A stretch of DNA of 64,000 bases from Rhineura floridana (taxonomy: Eukaryota; Chordata; Lepidosauria; Squamata; Rhineuridae), in the NCBI RefSeq assembly GCF_030035675.1, contig NC_084482.1, positions 226,405,943-226,469,942 of the forward strand. Reading direction: 5' to 3'. The notes beneath the pieces were generated by a model. It made no database searches. It worked only from the letters and a program-made list of their open reading frames with translations, and was not told the origin of the DNA. The translations under genes were made by a program, and so were the position numbers. Every line of letters begins with the position of its first letter. Position 1 is the first letter of the stretch. Of the stretch, positions 55,800 through 64,000 are shown piece by piece.

Positions 55800-56005
55800 A
55801 GATATGATTCACTAGAAAAGATGCTGGGGAAAACAGAAGGGAGTAGAAAAAGAGGAAGACCAAACAAGAGATGGATTGATTCCATAAAGGAAGCCACAGA
55901 CCTGAACTTACAAGATCTGAACAGGGTGTTTCATGAGAGACACTACCGGAGGTCACTGATTCATAGGGTCGCCATAAGTAGTAGTCCACTTGGAGGCACA
56001 TAACA
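55800..56005 (+). repeat. RTE/BovB LINE, second part and 3' end
   Basis: Frame from 55821: MLGKTEGSRKRGRPNKRWID, SIKEATDLNLQDLNRVFHER, then RSLIHRVAIS. It ends TCGCCATAAGTAGTAGTCCA and GGAGGCACATAAC, the BovB-type 3' terminus. Confidence 0.9.
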
Positions 56006-56009
56006 CGCC

Positions 56010-57250
56010 CATAACAAGAGGCTGGTCAGTTTCAAATCCCCACCTCCTCCCCTTTTCCGCAGGAGGGAAACTGACCAGACACATCTCTCCCCCCTCCCAG
56101 CTCTGGGCCACGAAAGGAGCACAGCTATCCCGAAGGCAGAGCAGTAGCAGCTGAGTGACAGAGCACCTGCCTTGCACGCAGAAGGCCCCGGGTTCAATCC
56201 TCAGGTACCTAAGAAGAGCCAAAAGGGGCGCATCCAGCCCGGCCTCCTCTCCTCACAGCGCCAACCACGTGCCCTTTACGCGCAACCTGAGCGCAAAGAG
56301 CAGCGCTCTCCCCTCCTGCGCTTTCCGGCCATTCAGACGCGCCGTGCAGACAGACAGGGCTGGGAAACGCCCCCTGGAGAGCCGCTGCCAGTCAGTGTAC
56401 GCAACACTGAGCTAGACGGACTCAGCGTAAGGCGGCTTCCTGTGTCTCGCCGACCCGCGCCGCACCAAGACCCCCTTCCTGAGTTGCGCGTCCCCCTGGG
56501 GACCCAGGATGCCTCGCAACGGACTTCTGCACATCCTGCTCGGCAAACCGCACACCGGGCCGCCTCTTTAACTGCGCAAAAAAGGTGCACTCGGCAAATG
56601 GCAAATACGCGATTCCGACACAGGATCTTTGCAATGGGGACCAGGCCGCACTTTGCATGCGTCAGCCCCCCTTCCAGAGGGGGGCCTGGGGAGAGGGGTG
56701 GAACATCTCTCCTTTATCTCCCGACCCTCCCCCAAATGCAAATCCTTCTCTCTCCCGCCCCTTCCCCCATGTTGCACCTCTTTGTCCTCTGCAAGCTCCG
56801 AACTCCTCCTCTCCCCAAAATAGGCATAGAGAGACTCCCCCTCCCCTCCCCTTCTCTCTCCCCTCCCCTTCAATACTCTACCTCCCCCCACTTTTGATTG
56901 CAACTTCCTGCCTCTCTAGGAGCCAGAGCTCAGTTCCTTTACCCCCCCCCTATAGGAGGAGTCTTGAGTGGCAAGCAGCCGGGCCCCAACCTCCCTGTCT
57001 TTGCTACCCGAAGATTTCTACTCCCCACGACCACAGCTGGGAAACCATTGGGCCAGACAGCCTGGCTTTTCCAGCACTCCCTCTTCTGCTGCCCCGGCCC
57101 TTCCTGCCCTGCACAGCCTGATGCTTTTGCTTGTAAGGGCTGCAAAAAGGACTGCATTGAATTTTGCGGCTGCAACAGCAGAGATTTGCATGGAGGGCAG
57201 GTGGACTTTTGCAGGAAGATAAACTTTGGCCCTGCCCTCCTTTTTTCAGT
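56010..57250 (+). promoter_or_regulatory. GC-rich promoter/first-exon module B
   Basis: 56010-56130 (GAGGCTGGTCAGTTTCAAAT, AGGAGGGAAACTGACCAG) resembles the reverse complement of 62225-62100. 56893-56945 (TGCAACTTCCTGCCTCTCTA then CAGTTCCTTTACCCC) matches module A. A SINE (56135-56440) with a CR1 scrap is inserted. It lies upstream of the broken zinc-finger remnant at 58472, whose promoter it may have been. Confidence 0.5.
56135..56440 (+). repeat. tRNA-derived SINE interrupted by a CR1-like scrap
   Basis: Head CAGCTGAGTGACAGAGCACC and GGCCCCGGGTTCAATCC, tail CCGCTGCCAGTCAGTGTACG and TGAGCTAGACGGACTCAGC. The middle (56208-56350) is foreign and resembles the CR1 3' region in inverted orientation. 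Confidence 0.65.
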
Positions 57251-57301
57251 TCTCTGACGTCACCGTGTTTACGTTGCTCTTACCTCGATTGAACATATCA
57301 A

Positions 57302-57395
57302 CAGAGTTTGGAAAAGTTACTTTTTTAAAACTACAACTCCCATCAGCCCCAGTCAGCATGGCCACTGGATTGGGCTGATGGGAGTTGTAGTTCTG
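57302..57395. mobile_element. Palindromic MITE, hAT-like
   Basis: GTTTGGAAAAGTTACTTTTT and GGGCTGATGGGAGTTGTAGT; right end truncated relative to 31967. Confidence 0.75.
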
Positions 57396-57509
57396 TCGGG
57401 CTGACTTTAGCACACACAGGTGTCTTAATTTCCTTGGTGTCAGGGAAAAGCTGAGCCTGCGTGTGTGTTTGTGTTTGTGTTTGCCTCAGCACCAACGATT
57501 ACATCCCTT

Positions 57510-57960
57510 ATTTATGTATTATTTGATTTATTTCCCGCCTTTTCTCCTAACTGGAGCCCAGGGCACTAGAAACACTAGACTTTAAACTAGACTTTAAACT
57601 AGACTTTAAAATACATTAAATCAAAACATCTTTAAAAATATTTTTAAAAGCTTTCAAAACATCTTTAAAAAAAGATTAAAAACATTTTTAAAAGGTTTAA
57701 AAACATATTAAAAAGGAATTCCAACACAGATGCAGACTGCGATAAGGTCTCTACTTAGAAGGCTTGTTGAAAGAGGAAGGTCTTCAGTAGGTGCCGAAAA
57801 GATAACAGAGATGTCGCCTGTCTAATATTTAAGGGGAGGGAATTCCACAGGGCGGGTGTTTATTTTGTATTATCTGTATATTCTCATTGTTTTTAGATTG
57901 TGTCACATTGTAAAAGTTTACAATACTTGCATCACACTTTTAAGGGTGGTTAAGTACCAT
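57510..57960 (-). repeat. L2-type LINE tail, inverted copy of 55345-55795
   Basis: GAAAGAGGAAGGTCTTCAGT, TAATATTTAAGGGGAGGGAA and TGTATATTCTCATTGTTTTT are reverse complements of the + copy. Confidence 0.8.
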
Positions 57961-58471
57961 GAGTATCTAACTGCCCTGAGCTATTTCTAAGTGTGTATTT
58001 ATACACATATATTAACATGCAAACTGTATGCAAATTTGTGTCCTCTTTCGCCCTAGTTTTTGGCAATGCACAACTGGCTCAGGTGGAAGTTCACAGAATA
58101 AATAAATGTGAAGCAGAAAGGTGTAATCTCCCTGGAGCATTCTGGACTATAATTCCCACCCCACAATGACTCGTCGTGCATCCCTGAGGTACTGTGGCAG
58201 GAGAGCACAAGGCCATCCTGTGAGCAAGAAGAACAAGCAATAGAAACTGAAATAAATGTTATCTTCTTCCTTGGCAGACTTCCCTCAAGCCTAGCAGAAC
58301 AATTCAAAGCAAGCATTAGAAAGTAGCCTGAGTTTCTCAGGGTCAGCAAGAAACACACACGCACGCACGCACGAAATCACCTCCTACCCACACCCCTCCT
58401 TTTTCAGGGAAGAGAAAAAGTGTCTCTTAAACAGAGCAGGGCTTGAGAGTAGAATTCCCCATTACGTAGAA
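57960..58471. other. No recognisable gene
   Basis: Contains a short CACACGCACGCACGCACG run near 58350. A candidate acceptor for the remnant below was not resolved. Confidence 0.45.
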
Positions 58472-58945
58472 TTGAAACCATATAAATGCAGAGAGTGTGG
58501 AAAGAGCTTCAATCAAAGCAGTACCCTTACTAATAATCAAAGAACCCACACAGGCAGAAGCCATTTACATGCATGGAGTGTGGAAAGTGCTTCAATCGAA
58601 GCAGTAGCCTTAATACTCATCAAAAAATGCACACAGGGCAGAAGCCATTTACATGCATGGAGTGTGGAAAGACCTTCAGTCAAGGCGCTAGCCTTTCTTT
58701 ACATCTTAAAACACACACAGGGGAGAAGCCATTTAAATGCATGGAGTGTGGCAAGAGCTTCCGCCCGAGCAATCACCTTAATGTACATCAAAGTACACAC
58801 ACAAAGGAGAAACCCTTCTAATGCAGTGAGTGTGGGAACAGTTTTAGTGTAAGGAGTAACCTTACTATTCCTCAAAGAATACACACATTTAAAGGAATGG
58901 AATGTACAACAAACTTCCGTGTGAGCCTTGCTGTACATCTTTAAA
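58472..58945 (+). pseudogene. Broken C2H2 zinc-finger remnant, about six fingers
   Basis: Finger 1 ([20 protein letters not shown]) has Asn for the first histidine. A one-base loss near 58553, in the TGEKP linker, shifts the frame. Fingers 2-4 (58573-58820: [39 protein letters not shown]) are intact. A TAA at 58819-58821 then stands where a lysine codon is expected. Finger 5 ([16 protein letters not shown]) lacks a histidine and finger 6 is barely recognisable. No KRAB exon was found between it and module B. Confidence 0.85.
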
Positions 58946-59950
58946 CTAGAGGACTCGTGGAATTTGGGTAGGCTAAGATAGTATTTAGCAATGTTAAGTC
59001 TGTAGTTAATTCTAATGTTGGGACTACAAATATGAAAACAGCTTGGACCAGGCCAGGTGCCTTCTCTTTTTCTTTTTGATGTCTCTTGCAGACCTTCCTT
59101 TTCCAACAATCCTTTTAAGGGTTTATTTATCCCATTATGTATCTGTATTGGATTTTTAATTTATTTTAATTGTTTTTATATGTGTGGAATTACTTTAATT
59201 TTTGGCATTTTTGATATATTTTATGGGAAGCTCTTAATAAATAGAAATAATTGTTTTTAAAAACCCTAATTCTATGTACTGGCCACTTTACCAGGTGCTT
59301 TCATATAGTTTAGTTTAGCATACTTGGTTTTTTTGTGTGTTTTTCATTTTTTAAAACTTCTTTTTAAATGTTAATATTATTGACAATTTTAATGTATGTT
59401 ATTTTGTTTGTAAACGTCTTCAGTACTATATACATAACTAAAATAAAGTTTGCTGCAGTTTATTTGCCCATCTAATAGTTTCCAGACATTTTTTATAATG
59501 TGGTTTTGATTTTCCTTTGATATTTTTATGTGGACTATGCCAACATATTTTAAAAAGTGAAATATATTGTGCACTTGTCTTCTGCTGATGTATTTTAAGT
59601 ATATTTTCCAAACTGATTTCACCTCCGATCATCTGGTCACAGGCCTCTTGCCCACAGGGACAAATGAAGGACCTCACATTCATCTGGTTCTCAAACTAGG
59701 AAGGGAGTGAGAATAGGGTTTTGTCTACAGTTTATCGATGGTCTGATTAACTAGAAGGCAAATTCAGACATGCAGAATTTTCAGGAGTAACTAATCCATA
59801 TTGTGAGATTGTTAATTATATTTCCTAATTATACTGGCCTTTCTGGGCAAGATTCTTTGGAGGGTGGTGGCCAACCAGCTCCAGGTACTCTTGGAGGAGA
59901 TTTTCTAGATCCGTTTCAGTCGGAATTCACACCTCTGTTTGGTTCAGAAA
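58946..59950. other. No recognisable gene
   Basis: AT-rich; L2-like tail traces near 59140-59250. The minus frames near 59400-59680 have no identifiable domain. Confidence 0.45.
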
Positions 59951-59954
59951 CAGA

Positions 59955-60480
59955 AGAACATAAGAAGAGGGTGCTGGATCAGGCCAGTGGCCCAACTAGG
60001 CCAGCCTCCTGTTCTCACCGAGGCCAACCGGATGCGCCAAAGGGAAGCCCGCAAGCAGGAGCGCAGGAGCACTCTCGCCTCCTCTGGCTTCCAGGAACTG
60101 GTTTTTAGAAGCATACTGCTTGCACAGCCATTGTGGCTAGTGGCCACTGCTAGCCGTAATGTTCCGTGAATTTGTCTAATCCTCTTTCAAAGCCATCCAA
60201 GTTGGGGGCCATCACTGTCTGTTGTGGGAGTGAATCCCAGAGTTTAACTCTGTGCACGTGAGGAAGTCCTTTCTTTTGTCTGTCCTGAATCTTCCAGCAT
60301 TCAGCTTGATTGCATGTCAAAAAGTTCTCATGTTATATGAAAGGGAGAAAACCTTTCTCTATCCACTTTCTCCGTGCCTTGCATAATTTTGCACACTTCT
60401 ATCATGTCACCCGTGACTCACCTTTTCTGGTAAACTAAAAAGCCCCAAATGCTGTAACCTCCATCCCCTTGATCATTCCC
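59955..60480 (-). repeat. CR1 LINE 3' part
   Basis: AACATAAGAAGAGGGTGCTG, TTGTCTAATCCTCTTTCAAA and CCATCCCCTTGATCATTC are the 3' half of the CR1 type at 43385, reversed. Frame broken. Confidence 0.85.
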
Positions 60481-61030
60481 CCTCGCAGAAGTCCATCCCA
60501 TTGGCCATCTCCTGTGCCCATTGTATTAGATGAGGTTTCTCTGAAAAGGAAAAGGTAACATTTGGGGCCATGTTAACTTTTCCCATAAGGAAGAGGTTCT
60601 GGAACAACATGCAGAGGTTCTCATGGTCCTTCTCTGTGTATCTTGCAAAGGACACTGCAGCCTTTGGGTGCCCTTCACATCTAAGGTTCTGCTGGTGCCT
60701 GCGTACAAAATGGAAGGTGCAAGATAACAAGAGGAGGCTGTTAATGCCATTTTGTAGGGCCAAAACCATTATTTGTTAAAACCATAACTTCAAAGGAAAA
60801 GGGGGCAAGACGGGGTTTTTTTTCTTACTGCAAAAGCCCATCTGCCCTCCAGGCAAGGCTCAGCGGCAAACCTGGGTGCAGTCCAGGGGTCTGTTTTGGT
60901 TTGTTTGCAGCCCTTGAAAGCAAAGGCATCAGGCAGAAAGGCCCCTTAAGCAGAAAGGACCCCGGAAGAGGGAGAGCTGGAAAGGCCAAGCAGTTTGGCC
61001 CAATGGTTTCACCGACTGCCAATTGATTGG
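60480..61030. other. No gene; short repeat
   Basis: 60660-60715 is copy 3 of the unclassified repeat seen at 16395 and 25447. Otherwise nothing recognised. Confidence 0.5.
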
Positions 61031-61262
61031 GAAAAATGTAAATGGACTGCCTTCAAGCCGATTCTGACCTTTGGCGACCCTACAAGTAGGGTTTTCATGG
61101 TAAGTGGTATTCAGAGGGGGTTTCCCATCGCCTTCCTCTGAGTCTGAGAGGCAGTGACTGGCCGAAGGTCGCCCAGTGAGCTTCATGGCTGTGTGGGGAT
61201 TCGAACCCGGGTCTCCCAGGTCCTAGTCCAGCACCTTAAACACGATGCCACACTGGCTCTCT
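61030..61262 (-). repeat. tRNA-derived SINE with RTE-like tail
   Basis: Reverse complement has AGAGCCAGTGTGGCATCGTG, GGGTTCGAATCCCC, CTCAGACTCAGAGGAAGGCG and TTACCATGAAAACCCTAC. It appears full length. Confidence 0.85.
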
Positions 61263-61269
61263 ACTTTTT

Positions 61270-62230
61270 TAGGGGAGGGGGTAGAAACCTTCATTAAGTT
61301 TTGGGTCCTAGAGAGGCAATCAAAGGTGCAATGAAAAGAAGGAAAAGGGTGTGGGGGGTGAATGGAGGGTTCTGCCTTTGTCAGCCAAGGAGAGAAAGGA
61401 GGAGGTTGGAGCGCGCATAGGAAAGAGAGGCGCAAGGAACGGGGTTCACGTGAGAAGAAGGACTTGCTCCTGGGAGAGGGGGGCTTAAGGGAGGGAGGAG
61501 CCCCCTCCTCTCTGGGAATCCATAGAAAGTGGGGCGGGGCTGATCCATGCAAAGGGGGGCCGAATGGCAGCCTGGTCTGCCTTGCAAGCTTCACTCCGAA
61601 GCCGCTTCCCCGCGCAGGTCAGTCCTGGGGGAAATATGGAGGCCAGGCAGTGGGGGGGGGGGTCAGTCTGGATGTCCTCGATAGGACGCATTTCCTGGGG
61701 CAGGAGAGGGAGAGGTGGGGGGGAGGAGCAGTCCTCCGGTGGGTCGAGGAACTGAGCTTTGTTTCCTAGAGAGGCAGGAAGTTTTAATCAAAAGGGGGGG
61801 GAGGAGAGGCACTAGAAGAAGCGGGCGCGGAGAAGGCGGCGCTACGCTGCAGGGTCCGCGCCGGTGCGCGCAAAGGAGTAAGAGGTGCAACATCACCGGG
61901 TGTGATGGGGAAGAAGAGGAGGAGGGGAGGAGGAGGGGGGATGGGGCGGCCCTCCAGGGGCTCCCCAGGCAGGGAGGGGGCCTGATCCACTTTCCACGGG
62001 ATTTCGCCTCCCTCTCTCGCAGGTCAGCCCAGTCCCCAGGCCGGGCAGGGGGAGAAAGGGGTCCTTGGTGCAGAGGGAGCCGCCTTGCTTGGGGAGATGG
62101 CACGGCGGAGAACAGCCCCAGAGCTGGAGGGAGAGCGGCTTTGTTGGGGGGGGGGGACGAAGAGCGGCTGGTCAGTTTCCCTCCTGCAAGGCAAGAGAAA
62201 TGCGTTTGAAACCGACCAGCTTCTTTAGAA
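61270..62230 (-). promoter_or_regulatory. GC-rich promoter/first-exon module C (probably doubled)
   Basis: On - it carries AAAACTTCCTGCCTCTCTAG with CAAAGCTCAGTTCC at 61795-61738, and a weaker second copy (TTGATTGCCTCTCTAGGACC) near 61330-61300. CpG-rich with long G and C runs. It is oriented toward the minus-strand KRAB gene that starts at 54932. Promoter function is inferred from recurrence and composition only. Confidence 0.5.
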
Positions 62231-62399
62231 GCCCTTTAAATTAGTCTCCGGGGAGAGGGGGAGGAAATAGTTAAATGCCACCCCCCTCTCAAGATCAAAG
62301 CCCCCCCGGGGGTGGGTCTCAGAGGTATGTATGTGTGTGGGGGTGGTGGTGAGGGGCTTGCCTTGGAGAGATCCACTTAGGTGGGAGGGCCTCTGTATC

Positions 62400-62625
62400 A
62401 CTATACAATACCCAGGCAATGCTCACAACCACCCTATAAGGTGGGCCAGGGTGACAACCCGTGTCTAGTGCAGTGGTCAGACATGGGACAGAGGCTCTTT
62501 CCCTGCCTGAGGGCCACATTCTCACATCAACCACCTTCCAGGGGCCACTTTCCAGTGGGGGGGCAGGGACAGGGGAAAAAGTGGGTGGAGCTATGGATGT
62601 AACCTTTACCTTTGTACAATAGGCT
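62400..62625 (-). repeat. Duplicated noncoding block, paired with 2935-3250 (+)
   Basis: See the partner block; order and orientation relative to module C mirror those of the partner relative to module A. Confidence 0.6.
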
Positions 62626-63035
62626 ACGCTGTTGCAATGCAAAAGTCAGAGGGCTCTTCAATACAAAGACACACAGAGAGAAAGAGAGCACTGGAGGAAA
62701 GGGCACAGATGCTTGCCATTTAACACTGAACTAAGTCAAAAAGGACCCAGGTTCAAATCCCTGCTCAGGAGTGGAATTCACTTTGTGACCTTGGCCCTCT
62801 GATAGTGTTTCTATGAAGACAAAGGGGTACATGTGTGTGTGTGTGTGAAAATATTTTTTCCACTCTGGGCTCCTTAGAGGAAGGCCTTGGCAAAAAAAAA
62901 TTAAAACATAATTTATCCACATATTTTATTATAAGTAAATGAACTTCTTATATCCAAGTTGCCCAAACGTCAGCCCTGTGAGGTAGGCGAGAATGCTGTT
63001 GACCTCTCCACCTTGCACATCACCTGCGCAACTTG
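62625..63035. other. No recognisable gene
   Basis: Includes a (TG)n run near 62832. No exon seen. Confidence 0.45.
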
Positions 63036-63039
63036 GAAC

Positions 63040-63295
63040 AGCCTTCTGCAACCTGGTGCCCTCCAGATGTTGCTGGACTGGGAGTCCCACCCGCCCCAGC
63101 CCGCATGGCCGATGGTCAGGGATGGCAGTGGCTGTAGCCCACAACATCTAAAGCAGGTGTGAGGAGCCCTCCAGCCTTCCAGATTTTGCTGAACTGCAAC
63201 TCGCATCATCCCTGGCCATTGGCCATGCTTGCCGGGGCTGATGGGAGTTGTAGTTCAGCAACATCTGGAGGGCCAAAGGTTCTCTACCCTTGCTG
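63040..63295. mobile_element. Two adjacent palindromic MITEs, hAT-like
   Basis: 63047-63150 and 63168-63290 both start from CCCTCCAG-type ends and contain a GGGAGT..TAGT core. The second ends TTCAGCAACATCTGGAGGGC. Confidence 0.7.
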
Positions 63296-63504
63296 TAAAG
63301 GTTTATGCAAGTAGATGATGCCCATAATGTGTCCTTCTGTTTTTAACGTAGGAGTGTTGCAAGTAGCTCAAAACTCTTTTCCTTGCCCAGCGGGCTGAGA
63401 CGAATGCAGCTCAGGGTTCCTCTCCCTATATTTCCAGTGGCGAGAAGGGCGGCTTTTCACATCCCTAGGGAGCTCCGAAATGGAGCTAGGGGCCTCATCC
63501 ACTC

Positions 63505-63588
63505 CCATAGAATCATAGAATAGTAGAGTTGGAAGGGGCCCATAAGGCCATCAAGTCCAACCCCCTGCTCAATGCAGGAATCCCACCT
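63505..63588 (-). repeat. CR1 3' terminal fragment
   Basis: ATAGAATCATAGAATAGTAG and CAACCCCCTGCTCAATGCAG, the reverse complement of the CR1 end. Confidence 0.9.
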
Positions 63589-64000
63589 TACAATATGCAC
63601 AAACCGCCAACTTTCAGGGACACTATACCCGACTGCTGTGCACAGGGGTTAGGTTTTTAATTTTATGCCCTCCTCGTGATGAAAAAGGGGCACAGGAACA
63701 AAGTCTGAGAGGGTTCACAAGCTAAAAGAGAACCTCTGAGGTGGGCAGGATGAAAAGGCAGGAGCGGCTAGATTGACTGGGGTTGGATGATGGCGAAAGA
63801 GGGAAGACCTTCCCAGGCCTGGAAGACAGTCTGGGATGAACTGAGGAGGGGTCTAAAACAGATTTAGGGGCTCAATGTCAAGGCCCCGTGAAGGTCGAGC
63901 ATCCCGAAGCAAACTTAACCACTTTCTCATTTTGAGCAGTCCCTGGTCACCAAAAGCGTCAGGACGCTTATCGTATTAAAACCCCTAAACTCCAAATTTG
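63588..64000. other. No recognisable feature
   Basis: Nothing I can support in this end stretch. Confidence 0.5.

Noticed and set aside
59389-59683. Overlapping minus frames, considered as an L1-type reverse-transcriptase end
   Set aside because: The peptide has no clear L1 motif; not enough to name.

Overview
The window looks like genomic DNA of a squamate reptile, most likely a lizard. This rests on abundant CR1 and L2 LINE remains with reptile-type 3' tails, an RTE/BovB reverse-transcriptase fragment, tRNA-derived SINEs with an RTE-like tail, palindromic hAT-like MITEs, intron-containing genes and tandem C2H2 zinc fingers of the amniote KRAB type. There is no bacterial or viral gene organisation. 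Most short open frames are shadows of repeats or fingers.

The host genes form a small KRAB-related cluster. (1) A C2H2 gene on + has a 16-finger last exon at 12887-14451 and a probable upstream coding exon at 9923-9992 that looks like a remodelled KRAB-linker exon. (2) On +, 27538-39619, a five-exon gene can be assembled in which every intron phase matches: a shortened KRAB A box, two acidic linker exons, a BED-finger exon and a long hAT transposase exon, 765 residues from the KRAB exon onward. (3) On -, 54932-49712, a complete four-exon KRAB zinc-finger gene (603 residues, 14 fingers) can be assembled. (4) A broken + strand zinc-finger remnant lies at 58472-58945. Genes 1, 2 and 3 share the same linker exon and the intron sequence around it, so they come from duplication of one KRAB gene. 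Related GC-rich promoter/first-exon modules sit at 3380-5130 (+), 56010-57250 (+) and 62230-61270 (-).

The most notable item is the KRAB-BED-hAT fusion: a host repressor domain spliced onto a captured DNA transposase that keeps the first two acidic catalytic positions of hAT enzymes and the C-terminal dimerisation motif. Its KRAB A box lacks exactly 8 codons.

The rest is repeat. A nearly full-length L2 (33877-37280, -) lies in the last intron of the fusion gene, with a small CR1 tail inserted in it. CR1 pieces lie at 3482-4690, 11578-12560, 22050-23125, 40315-41530, 43385-44085 and 59955-60480. A BovB fragment at 55090-56005 is split by an L2 tail. A composite repeat, made of a long-inverted-repeat DNA element plus a minisatellite, occurs at 6054-8510 and again in inverse orientation at 44811-46745. 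No retrovirus-like or capsid-bearing element was recognised.
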